Shown here one piece after another: positions 1 to 11,500 of a stretch of DNA of 64,000 nucleotides. Source of the DNA: Neodontobutis hainanensis (Eukaryota; Chordata; Actinopteri; Gobiiformes; Odontobutidae); the NCBI GenBank assembly GCA_024349245.1, contig JALDNG010000020.1:770001-834000 (forward strand), written 5' to 3'. The notes under the pieces are model-generated. The model saw only the letters and a list, made by a program, of their open reading frames with translations, had not been told where the DNA came from and ran no database searches. Both the position numbers and the translations under genes were made by a program. Position 1 is the first letter of the stretch. Each line of letters starts with the position of its first letter.

Positions 1-170
1 AGGTCTGCTTTTTGACCAGGTGTCCAGGTGTAGTTAAGTCCTGGATTAGCCTTAAATGATATTCCTTCACTTAAGCCTGCTTTAGACCATGTTCAATTCT
101 GGTTTAGACTTGTAACTCTAGGTTCTTGATGAGGTCTAAGTTCTAGTTTAGGCTTGGGTTTAGACATATG
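1..170. repeat. Degenerate 'TTTAGTCCTGG'-type tandem repeat, left edge
   Basis: The first 170 bases are made of loose variations on a 10-13 base theme (TTAAGTCCTGGATTAG, TTTAGACTTG, TCTAGTTTAGGC). A second small patch of the same theme lies at about 840-900. Read on the other strand this is the GGACTAAACC theme that fills 22560-23180. The copies are strongly diverged, so this is an old decayed simple repeat. The array probably continues to the left of the window. No coding signal is seen. Confidence 0.55.
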
Positions 171-394
171 TGTTTAGTTTTCATCTCTAATCTAGGCTTA
201 GAACTGGGCTTCTCATCGTATAGGGTGCAACACTTACTCTTTTTACTCTTTTCAGGTGTCAGTGATGGGGCGCTCAGTACGGGACAGGAGAAGCAGTGGA
301 AACAGTGGTAATGTGACGGCACGACTCTCGCTCTTGGTGTAAGACTCCTCTGCATCTGGTCATGGCTTTGTGACAGCGGGTGGGGCACTTTATT

Positions 395-550
395 TATTTT
401 TTTAATATAGTGCTTTTGCACCTACTGTAGTTGCACTCAAAGCACTTTACATACATTAAGCTATTTACCAGTGTTAGGCTACTGAACAGCACTGGAGGCA
501 ATGTAGGTTAAGTGTCTTGCTCAAGGACACAAGGACAGTCTGTGGGGGAG
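395..550 (-). mobile_element. tRNA-derived SINE fragment (minus orientation)
   Basis: On the + strand the segment reads from a SINE tail (AGTGCTTTTGCACCTACTGTAG, then CACTCAAAGCACTTTACA) into the central block GGTTAAGTGTCTTGCTCAAGGACACA. The same central block occurs at 61560-61590 and, in the opposite orientation, at about 55070-55095 and 7620-7655. The tRNA-like head with A and B boxes is missing or very decayed, so this is a partial copy. The family name is not certain; V-SINE-like teleost elements have this organisation. Confidence 0.6.
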
Positions 551-1739
551 AGCGGCCCCATGGATATTCAGTTCCAAAGCAAATGATTTAAATTAGAAAA
601 TATAAATTCATTTTCAATTTACTGCACTTCATTTACAAATCAATGCACTTAGTTTCATATTAGGCTTTTTAAATTCAGATTTTAAAAGAATTCATTCAAC
701 TTGAGCAATTCAGATTCACTTTGAGCAATTCAGAGTCAAATGATACATATTCAGTTCCAGTTTCTAGTGGCACATTCACACCTGTCTGCTCCTGGTGCAA
801 AAAAGCGCTGTATAAAAGTTACCTGACAGAGCATACTGTAGGTTTAGTCTTGTTTTAGTCATGACTTAATTCTGGGTTTAGTTCTGGATTTAGTCCATAA
901 TCATATAAATCCATGAGGCATTTATACTTGAGTCTTTAACTGTACCAGCTTCGGTCTCGGATGAAAAAACAACTCAGAATACCAAGAATCTAACCGCTCT
1001 CTACTCAGCACTAAAACTATAAATCAGTGCAGAAGGGATTTACTGTAAAGTTTTGGAGAAAACCTGACAGAGCAACAACGGAATGTGTCAGAGCATGTCG
1101 TGGTTTGATAAAAACAAGACTGAACATTTACATAAAAAACTCCCGTTGTCTTCAAAGCTCTACGAAAGCTCTACGAAAGATATGGTCTGATGGAGGGTTA
1201 TATTGATATTTGATATATTGTTTTTATGAATTTACAATGAGGAAGGCACCCAAGTGGCTCAGTGGGTAAAGTTGGTAGAATCATAATGGCTGCAAAGCCC
1301 TAACCATCCTCTTATGAGTTGTATCACTGCAATTAACAGTAAAACATATTGTTTCCAGTTTATTTCCATCTGTCTTACTTTTTAGATCATTTTAGGGGCT
1401 CACTGTTTAATATCACAAGTGTGTGTGTTTGTGTTGAATGCAGTGTAAACAGCACTGATAATGTTTTTAGTTCACAGTGAGAGGCACACAATGATGGCTG
1501 TGTCTAAAACTATAGAAAGCATCCTTTATCTTAGGTTAATCACATGAACAAGACCAGCTTCATTAAAGAAAACATGGTCATTGTGTTTTGTTTCTCATTG
1601 TGACCACTGGGATTTTCTGTCCATCAATAAACTAGGCAAACTTTTGCAATGTTCAAAACTGACCCACCTGTGGGCTCGAGACCAGTGTTTGGAATGAATG
1701 ACCTGAAGCATGTGAGCACTAGTGGCAGCTGATAAGCGT
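551..1739. other. Upstream AT-rich sequence without recognisable gene
   Basis: No open frame with family resemblance and no splice-bounded exon was found. The block holds the second degenerate repeat patch (about 840-900). At about 1252-1285 there is a short tRNA-like A-box string (GTGGCTCAGTGGGTAAAG), probably a SINE-head relic. Composition changes sharply near 1740, where the GC- and purine-rich putative first exon begins. Confidence 0.5.
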
Positions 1740-2513
1740 TGTAATAAATCCCCTCCTGTGACTCCAGGCTGCACCACACACCCTCTGTGCGCCAGACCAG
1801 GACTGTGACTGGATGGTCCAGCAGCGGGACACAGACTTACTGAGAGACGGGGAGAAACCGGCACAAAGCTGCGGGACGGGAGCAAGGTTTCACCCCGCAG
1901 AGAGGCGCTGAGAGCCGGGCAGAACGAGGCAGACACACCGGCACCAACCAGCGGGAGAGGAGACCACTTCTCCAGCACCGAGAGCCTCGTAGACAGACGC
2001 TCTAAGCACCGGGGAAGGAGAGATCTTCTGACCCACTAAAGAGCACCAAAAGCCAGGAGACAAACGGGACCAAGCAGCTGCGGACAAAGAGAGGACAACT
2101 TTTCCAGACAGAGCCACTAACAGCCGGGTGGAGAGACGCGTCGGAACCGTGCGCAGCGGGACAAGGACCGAGCCTCTAAAGAGACAAAGAGACCCAGACC
2201 AGCAAGAAAAACATCAGGCTATTCCCACTTTACAGCTCTGAGCGTCGCTAAAGGGACGGACCAGCTACCATCAACTAACAGTGGGAAAGAAGACAAATAC
2301 TCCCTCATTTAGAGCCACCAAGCAGCTGAAACTCCCCGAGCCCCGGGCGGCGGGAGATTAGAGAACTACCCCCGCCTAGAGGCGCTCAAGGCTGGGTAAA
2401 AAGAGTCGGGCTGTAGCGGTAAAGCTTGACCGTGGAAGCGACTGTATTTTCGGGGAGATGCGGTCCCCTTCAAGGAGATGGGTCAGAGAACAGCCTCTCG
2501 GCTCTGTAACCTC
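1740..2513 (+). promoter_or_regulatory. Putative promoter-proximal GC-rich block and 5' UTR of exon 1
   Basis: About 770 bases are far richer in G+C and CpG than the surroundings (GAGACGCGTCGG, GCCCCGGGCGGCGGG) and purine-biased on the + strand, as CpG-island first exons often are. The block ends in a textbook splice donor, CTC|GTAAGT, at 2513/2514. No TATA box is obvious, so the transcription start cannot be fixed. A possible upstream ORF of 32 codons runs from ATG 1813 to TGA 1911 if transcription starts before it. An in-frame TAG at 2377 closes the main frame upstream of ATG 2458. An alternative is that this is the first exon of an unrelated gene whose later exons I did not find. Confidence 0.5.
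2458..2513 (+). CDS. gal3st2-like: Putative coding exon 1 (cytosolic tail) of gal3st2-like
   Basis: The ATG at 2458 (G at -3) opens 18 codons plus two bases (TC) before the donor GTAAGT. The transmembrane exon starts with the third base of a codon, so the junction reads TC|G (Ser19) and the frame stays open. The peptide, starting MRSPSRRWVREQP, is basic, as expected for the cytosolic side of a Golgi type II enzyme. A second ATG at 2478 has a stronger context (G at -3 and +4) but is in a different frame. Chance agreement of phase is one in three, and no transcript is available to me, so this exon is an inference. Confidence 0.45.
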
Positions 2514-5500
2514 GTAAGTACTCACGTTATTCGCTCTTTTTTTACTTTAAAACGCAGAATATTTACTTTTGTGTGTCCGTAGCACTGGTGTATGAATGTG
2601 TGACTGTGGAGGTGTGTTTGGTGGAGGTAGGAGAAGTAGAGGTGTGTTTGGGGGTGGTAGGAGAAGTAGAGGTGTGTTTGGGGGTGGTAGGAGAAGTAGA
2701 GGTGTGTTTGGTGGAGGTAGGAGAAGTAGAGGTGTGTTTGGTGGAGGTAGGAGAAGTAGAGGTGTGTTTGGTGGAGGTAGAAGTGGAGGTGTGTTTGGTG
2801 GAGGTAGAAGTGGAGGTGTGTTTGGTGGAGGTAGAAGTAGAGGTGTGTTTGGAGGTAGGAGAAGTAGAGGTGTGTTTGGGGGAGGTAGGAGAAGTGGAGG
2901 TGTGTTTGGTGGAGGTAGAAGTGGAGGTGTGTTTGGTGGAGGTAGAAGTAGAGGTGTGTTTGGTGGAGGTAGAAGTGGAGGTGTGTTTGGTGGAGGTAGA
3001 AGTAGAGGTGTGTTTGGAGGTAGGAGAAGTAGAGGTGTGTTTGGGGGAGGTAGGAGAAGTGGAGGTGTGTTTGGTGGAGGTAGAAGTGGAGGTGTGTTTG
3101 GTGGAGGTAGAAGTAGAGGTGTGTTTGGTGGAGGTAGGAGAAGTAGAGGTGTGTTTGGAGGTAGGAGAAGTAGAGGTGTGTTTGGGGAGGTAGAAGTAGA
3201 GGTGTGTTTGGGGGTGGTAGGAGAAGTAGAGGTGTGTTTGGTGGAGGTAGGAGAAGTAGAGGTGTGTTTGGGGAGGTAGAAGTAGAGGTGTGTTTGGGGG
3301 TGGTAGGAGAAGTAGAGGTGTGTTTGGTGGAGGTAGGAGAAGTAGAGGTGTGTTTGGGGAGGTAGGAGAAGTAGAGGTGTGTTTGGAGGTAGGAGAAGTG
3401 GAGGTGTGTTTGGTGGAGGTAGGAGAAGTAGAGGTGTGTTTGGGGGAGGTAGGAGAAGTAGAGGTGTGTTTGGAGGTAGGAGAAGTAGAGGTGTGTTTGG
3501 TGGAGGTAGGAGAAGTAGAGGTGTGTTTGGTGGAGGTAGAAGTAGAGGTGTGTTTGGAGGTAGGAGAAGTAGAGGTGTGTTTGGGGGAGGTAGGAGAAGT
3601 GGAGGTGTGTTTGGTGGAGGTAGGAGAAGTAGAGGTGTGTTTGGTGGAGGTAGGAGAAGTGGAGGTGTGTTTGGTGGAGGTAGAAGTAGAGGTGTGTTTG
3701 GAGGTAGGAGAAGTAGAGGTGTGTTTGGGGGAGGTAGGAGAAGTGGAGGTGTGTTTGGTGGAGGTAGGAGAAGTAGAGGTGTGTTTGGTGGAGGTAGGAG
3801 AAGTGGAGGTGTGTTTGGTGGAGGTAGGAGAAGTAGAGGTGTGTTTGGTGGAGGTAGGAGAAGTAGAGGTGTGTTTGGTGGAGGTAGGAGAAGTAGAGGT
3901 GTGTTTGGGGTGGTAGGAGAAGTAAAGGTGTGTTTGGGGGAGGTAGGAGAAGTAGAGGTGTGTTTGGTGGAGGTAGGAGAAGTAGAGGTGTGTTTGGGGG
4001 AGGTAGAAGTAGAGGTGTGTTTGGTGGAGGTAGGAGAAGTGGAGGTGTGTTTGGTGGAGGTAGGAGAAGTAGAGGTGTGTTTGGTGGAGGTAGGAGAAGT
4101 AGAGGTGTGTTTGGTGGAGGTAGGAGAAGTAGAGGTGTGTTTGGTGGAGGTAGGAGAAGTAGAGGTGTGTTTGGGGTGGTAGGAGAAGTAAAGGTGTGTT
4201 TGGGGAGGTAGGAGAAGTAGAGGTGTGTTTGGTGGAGGTAGGAGAAGTAGAGGTGTGTTTGGTGGAGGTAGAAGTAGAGGTGTGTTTGGTGGAGGTAGGA
4301 GAAGTGGAGGTGTGTTTGGTGGAGGTAGGAGAAGTAGAGGTGTGTTTGGTGGAGGTAGGAGAAGTTGAGGTGTGTTTGGTGGAGGTAGGAGAAGTAGAGG
4401 TGTGTTTGGTGGAGGTAGGAGAAGTAGAGGTGTGTTTGGGGAGGTAGAAGTAGAGGTGTGTTTGGGGTGGTAGGAGAAGTAGAGGTGTGTTTGGGGAGGT
4501 AGAAGTAGAGGTGTGTTTGGGGGTGGTAGGAGAAGTAGAGGTGTGTTTGGGGAGGTAGAAGTTGAGGTGTGTTTGGGGGTGGTAGGAGAAGTAGGTGTGT
4601 TTGGGGGTGGTAGGAGAAGTAGAGGTGTGTTTGGGGAGGTAGGAGAAGTGGAGGTGTGTTTGGTGGCGGTAGGAGAAGTAGAGTGTGTTTGGGGAGGTAG
4701 AAGTAGAGGTGTGTTTGGTGGAGGTAGAAGTAGAGGTGTGTTTGGTGGAGGTAGGAGAAGTAGAGGTGTGTTTGGGGAGGTAGAAGTAGAGGTGTGTTTG
4801 GGGTGGTAGGAGAAGTAGAGGTGTGTTTGGTGGAGGTAGGAGAAGTAGAGGTGTGTTTGGGGAGGTAGGAGAAGTAGAGGTGTGTTTGGAGGTAGGAGAA
4901 GTGGAGGTGTGTTTGGTGGAGGTAGGAGAAGTAGAGGTGTGTTTGGGGAGGTAGGAGAAGTAGAGGTGTGTTTGGAGGTAGGAGAAGTAGAGGTGTGTTT
5001 GGTGGAGGTAGGAGAAGTAGAGGTGTGTTTGGTGGAGGTAGAAGTAGAGGTGTGTTTGGAGGTAGGAGAAGTAGAGGTGTGTTTGGGGGAGGTAGGAGAA
5101 GTGGAGGTGTGTTTGGTGGAGGTAGGAGAAGTAGAGGTGTGTTTGGTGGAGGTAGGAGAAGTGGAGGTGTGTTTGGTGGAGGTAGAAGTAGAGGTGTGTT
5201 TGGAGGTAGGAGAAGTAGAGGTGTGTTTGGGGGAGGTAGGAGAAGTGGAGGTGTGTTTGGTGGAGGTAGGAGAAGTAGAGGTGTGTTTGGTGGAGGTAGG
5301 AGAAGTGGAGGTGTGTTTGGTGGAGGTAGGAGAAGTAGAGGTGTGTTTGGGGGAGGTAGGAGAAGTAGAGGTGTGTTTGGTGGAGGTAGGAGAAGTAGAG
5401 GTGTGTTTGGGGTGGTAGGAGAAGTAGAGGTGTGTTTGGGGAGGTAGAAGTAGAGGTGTGTTTGGTGGAGGTAGGAGAAGTAGAGGTGTGTTTGGGGAGG

Positions 5501-8500
5501 TAGAAGTAGAGGTGTGTTTGGTGGAGGTAGAAGTGGAGGTGTGTTTGGTGGAGGTAGGAGAAGTAGAGGTGTGTTTGGTGGAGGTAGGAGAAGTAGAGGT
5601 GTGTTTGGTGGAGGTAGGAGAAGTAGAGGTGTGTTTGGAGGTAGGAGAAGTAGAGGTGTGTTTGGGGTGGTAGGAGAAGTAAAGGTGTGTTTGGGGAGGT
5701 AGGAGAAGTAGAGGTGTGTTTGGTGGAGGTAGAAGTAGAGGTGTGTTTGGTGGAGGTAGAAGTAGAGGTGTGTTTGGTGGAGGTAGGAGAAGTGGAGGTG
5801 TGTTTGGTGGAGGTAGGAGAAGTAGAGGTGTGTTTGGTGGAGGTAGGAGAAGTTGAGGTGTGTTTGGTGGAGGTAGGAGAAGTAGAGGTGTGTTTGGTGG
5901 AGGTAGGAGAAGTAGAGGTGTGTTTGGGGAGGTAGAAGTAGAGGTGTGTTTGGGGTGGTAGGAGAAGTAGAGGTGTGTTTGGGGAGGTAGAAGTAGAGGT
6001 GTGTTTGGGGGTGGTAGGAGAAGTAGAGGTGTGTTTGGGGAGGTAGAAGTTGAGGTGTGTTTGGGGTGGTAGGAGAAGTAGGTGTGTTTGGGGTGGTAGG
6101 AGAAGTAGAGGTGTGTTTGGGGAGGTAGGAGAAGTGGAGGTGTGTTTGGTGGAGGTAGGAGAAGTAGAGGTGTGTTTGGGGAGGTAGGAGAAGTAGAGGT
6201 GTGTTTGGGGAGGTAGAAGTAGAGGTGTGTTTGGGGAGGTAGAAGTAGAGGTGTGTTTGGGGGTGGTAGGAGAAGTAGAGGTGTGTTTGGGGGTGGTAGG
6301 AGAAGTAGAGGTGTGTTTGGGGGAGGTAGGAGAAGTAGAGGTGTGTTTGGTGGAGGTAGGAGAAGTAGAGGTGTGTTTGGTGGCGGTAGGAGAAGTGGAG
6401 GTGTGTTTGGTGGCGGTAGGAGAAGTGGAGGTGTGTTTGGTGGCGGTAGGAGAAGGTAGAGCGCCGGTCTGCCCCAGGAGTGGATGTGTGTGAATGGGGC
6501 GAGTGGAAGCACGATGAAAAGCGCGTTGGGTGTCCGAGAAGGGTGCATATATATAAATGCATGTCATTTACCATTTACCATTGTGTTCACTTTTCACGAA
6601 AACGATGATAATCACTGATCGTTACTTGGCCTGTTGCTGTAGGCTACGATCCAGGCCAGTGATTTATGTCTTAGACCAGCCCTCATTGAATCTTTCTCTT
6701 AAGATATTTAGGCTATATGAATCAATTTTATGCATAAAAAAAACAAAAAGATAAAGATAGGCTATGCAGAAACATCTGTGACATCATTTAGTTACAACTG
6801 TCCTTGTTCTTTTTTGAAGAAAAGGTTAAAGCAAAGCTATCTGGATTAGGGCTTTTTATTTTTAATTCTGAGACCAACTGGTAAGAGAACTGAACTTTAT
6901 CTCTAGAGGGAGGGGTCTGACCTGAACCTAACCTAAACCTGTTCTGGTCTCACAGGCGTTAGCTCTGAGAGGACAGTGCGACTCCTGATGTGAGAGTCGT
7001 GCTGTCCTCAAAGGAATGTCCTTTCTGCTTGTGTTGGAGGTGGACTGCAGACGCAGCTCCAACAGGACTGGTTCTATCTTGTCAACATTAATCTCCATCA
7101 TATAGCCTATCTGTGAGGAGCCTACATAATCTGACCTGTTCACACAACAGTTTACTCCACAGAGGGCTGTAACTGTGGGAGTAACGGGGCACGTAAGATT
7201 TATAGACCCTAATAAAGCACTTTACGTATATAATGTGTTAAAATAAAAGAATGATATAAATACAGTAAAAACACTAAAAAAAAAATAGATTTTTTGATAG
7301 ATATGTTTAACTCGACGGCATTGTCGAGTTAAACATATTCAGCACATTGTTATCAACAATTTGCCCAGTGTAGCTTGAGGTTAAGGCAATGGTCTACTGG
7401 CTCCTTGAATAGATTTTAACTTAGTCCTATCCGGAGTGTGAGCAATATTAGTAGATTTCTGCACAATATAAAAAGAAACCCACTGTCTCGGTCAAAAATT
7501 CGATTTAAAAGTAATGTGTACTCAAAGTTAACTGTTACTTGGGCTTGTGCCTTGTGTGGTAAAGCGGTGTCCCTCAACCGGAAGGTAGGTGGTTCAATTC
7601 CTGTTCTCCTGACAGTTCAGACTGTCATTGTGCCCATGGGCAAGACACTTAACCCTCCTTGCCTCCAGTGGTGTCCCAGCTGTAACACCGGTGAACGGAA
7701 GCTTCATGTGAGTTGCTAAGTCTGATCATATATATAAAATTTTAATGCCTGGTAAACTGAATACCATAACCTTTATTGTACTTTTCTGGACTGTATACTG
7801 TGTAAAAGACAGTGTTTAAGTGCAATCTAACTTTGAGTTGAGGTCAGGGTTGAATTGGGTGTGCATGTGGTTGTTTGGTCATCTGATTTACATTTACATT
7901 TAGTCGTTTAGCAGATGCTCTTATCCGAAGCGACTTACAAATGAGGGAAACGATGGAAGCAATCTTAACAACACAAGGTAACAAAAAGTGCACCAAAAAC
8001 TAGTCGGTTAAAACCAGCTCTGATGTTACCATGCAAGTGAGTTTTCACTTTATCTTTAGAAAACCAAGATTCAAATCAGTGAAAGATATTTCCATTGCAT
8101 ACATTTGCTTCTGTGGACTAATGTGTTTACACTGAAAGACTTTCCCACGATGTGCCGCTCTTATCAGCTCTGTTTTGTCTTTTTTGCAAAGTGTGGGTTG
8201 TGACAAGCATCTGACATTACCTTGTTCTCACTTTAAAAAGGTACTGTAGTCTAGGATATCTGGTATTACCAAAGGGTACATCAGTTTATTAATGTGATTT
8301 TATTAAACATCTTAAGGGTCAGATAATGAACGTGGCATGTCATTTTAAACATTGATAAAAGCCCAACTACAATTAAACAAATGTATTTTACACAGACATC
8401 CCTGTCCTCAGGAAATATTTTGTATAGATATTCATTTAGGTCATTTTTTTTTCACCCACTCCAGTTTTAAGCCCAAGCGGGGCTACTGTCTACATTTTAT

Positions 8501-11500
8501 TCAAACCACAAACATTATATAAAAAATCTATTTAAATGGATCAGACTGACAGGAAAGTGTTGATAAAAATTGTTGCTTAACCTTTGGTGTTAAATGAGTC
8601 CACAAGCAGGCACCAGAACATAGTTGACACTTGAAAACAAATTTAGTTGGTCTATAGCATGACACAAGCCTCTTCAAGGTTACATTTTAAGCGTAAATTA
8701 TTTTTTGATAAACCTTGAAAGCGCTGGCCATAGATAATGCATGCAATCCTCAAATCTGACCTGCGGCTGTGATGGGCCCCGGGGCGAGTTTTGAACAAGT
8801 CTGAGCCAAACCCTTAAATTGCTTTTCACACAAGAAATGAAGCCAGTTGAATTCAGTCAGGTGTAGTCTGAAGAACTGAGGTCATTTGGGCATTTCAGAG
8901 TGGACATTTGGATGTTTTTTTTATGGATAAGTAAAAGTAGGCCGCTGTGAAATGGCCTTGAGGCACATGGGAGCTGTCATGAATAACATAAGTAACATCT
9001 TTTGGATTTTAACTGAAAATGTCACATAATTTCTCTGAGAGTACAATACTTTTACATTTACATTTAGTCTTTTAGCAGTGAGGAAAACAATGGAAGCAAT
9101 TTTAACAACACAAAGAACAAAAAGCATAAGTGCACAAAAAACGAGTCAGTTAAAACCCAGCACAGTAACAAAGCTAAAAATAGGAGAGATTTTATTTATT
9201 TTTTTTTTTTTTTGAAGAAAAGGAATCGATAGAAAGGAAGTAGAATTCGGTGTTTGTCGGTCAGGTGTTGATGGAAGAGATGTGTTTTCAGACGTTTTTT
9301 AAAGATGGCTACAGAATCATGTGTGGAACAGATCCAGAGAAAGTACGTGAGTGATTTTTTTTCCTTTTTGGGACGGTACCACCAGATGTTGTTCATTTGC
9401 AGAGCGCAAGGATAAGAACATCTGTATTAACGTAACGAAGAGAGGAGTTACGAGCGCTCTCTTTGGTTCATTAAAGACCTCTCTTGGCGCTGCATTCTGG
9501 ATCATCTGCAATGATCAATAAGGTCTCTGTATTTTTAAATCATATAGTATTCGTGAGAATTGTGTATTTGTTTTTATTATGCAGCAAACCACACACAGCA
9601 GCTTCTCTCTTATAGTTGAAAAAAGTGGAGACTAGAGGAGGGTAGTAGTAGCAGTAGGAAAACTTGACTCACCAGATCTTTTAAACAACTGTCTAAGACA
9701 ATAAGCTTTTTCAAAGGGCAGGTAATGAATCCCTGAATGTGATTGGGTGAACAACCTGCCAATAAACGCTTTGATCAAATCAGAGCAAGGCCATGTTGTT
9801 TTACATAACGGGATAATGGTGTTTTTTCTTTCTTATCCAAACTAAAACAAACCCATAACTACCATTGGTTTATACCAGCCGTGGTTCGAAGGGGAATCAC
9901 ATCACAGCTTATCCAAGAGTAATAAATGTAGAACTAGCAGTAGCAGTAATACATAAGATAATGCTCTTTCTCTTCTATGCTACCAATTCCACCAGTGGAC
10001 ACTCGAGGTAATGCCACAATAGAGCTTTTATGATGTTTCTCTTTCAGGTCATTTGGTCTGAACTCTTTACAAAGAACGTGACGAAGGACAAATTATTAGG
10101 TGAGAGTCGTAGTACGTCTGCTCTATAACTGCCATTAATGGATCCCGGTCTAACAATACCATGAGTAGCAGTAGAAACTTTACTTTACTTATTTGTCCAG
10201 CAACTTTTAGGTAACTGTATTTATACATCAGTACAGATTTTATACCCGTCAGGTAAAATAAAGCATTTTCACCAGCGTTTCTGGACATAATGTCATTTAG
10301 AGCCAAGAGAGTGTCAAGCCACAAAATGCCACTTGTGCAAATCATCCTAAAGCAACAGGAACTTACAATAAATAATACATTTATAAAGGTGCACCAGTGC
10401 TTTTATGCTTTAATAAATCTGCTATGTTCATTGTTCAGTGTGAACTTATGACATACAATATATTAAATGGCTGACAGTATTGACTCTATAGGAAGGAACT
10501 GAGACAAGTGTTCGCTGAGTCAAAGCAGAGGCCGGTTAAGTTTTCATTTGACTCCAGTTTATTAATAGCTTGTGATGAAAACTGATGCCCATCGACATGT
10601 GATTCAGAAAAGACCTGTATCAGAACGAGAAATCTTGTGCAGCCAACATGTTTCCCTGTGGGCTCTGAAAATAAAATCAGGCCTAGTTAATGTTGAGTCA
10701 CTCTGGGGCATCTTCCATTAATAAGGTATGACGACAACGACCAAACCAATTAGAGAAGAGAAGCACTTCCGACAGCATTAAAGGCATGATCCTAAGATTT
10801 CCCAAGCCCTTTTCTCCCCCACATCCCACCATTTTAAACTCATACATTTGAATGCAGCGTGCCACTCACACTCAGTGTTTACTGCATGTTGTGTAAATGT
10901 GTTGTTGGAGCCCAGTCTGACCTTGGACTGGTTCGTATCAAAACCACAGCCGGATCTCGGTTACAGACTTCAGATCTAATCAGCTCACTGTAATCTAACT
11001 CTGAGAGGCTCCGGTTTCACCAAAGCAGGCTCTGGATACGATATGAGCTCCTGTGGATGACACGAGGCAGGACTTGAGGCAGGTTTTGTCTGTAAATACT
11101 GTAGCTCTACTTAGAGGTAGCAGGATATGAATTATAACCCTTTAGTGAAAACAGTACACCAATATTAACCTGAAAAAGAGCATGCTTCCATTTAGTTATT
11201 GTCTCTCATTCTTGTCTATGTAAACATATAGACAGTCCCACGGGATTTTCTGCAACCTTTATAGATCCCAGGTGAGGAATTGGAGCTGGGATATAGCAAA
11301 AAAGCAGAAGATATTTACAAATTATTTCTGTTATAATAAATAAATCATAGTTTCATTATGATCCTGTAGTGTCTCAGTGTCTCTTGGGTGCCTTTATGTA
11401 CAGTCTTTTAAAGCGCCCCCTGTAGGTTTTGTGTCCCATTTTGGCTTTTTGGCCTTTCAGGGTTCTCTCTATTGTGGTGTGTGACATTTCAAAGTTTTGA

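Noticed and set aside
2573..6493. Series of plus-strand ORFs giving EVGEVEVCLV or GGGRRSRGVF repeats
   Set aside because: Same cause: repeat units read in two frames, ended wherever a 1-base unit difference shifts the frame onto TAG.
2522..6574. Three minus-strand ORFs of 1333-1350 codons
   Set aside because: They are translations of the minisatellite in three overlapping frames, low complexity, with no domain, no start context and no evidence of splicing or promoter.
7530..7600. Possible tRNA gene (A/B-box strings)
   Set aside because: No cloverleaf can be closed, and the sequence continues into SINE centre; it is a SINE head.
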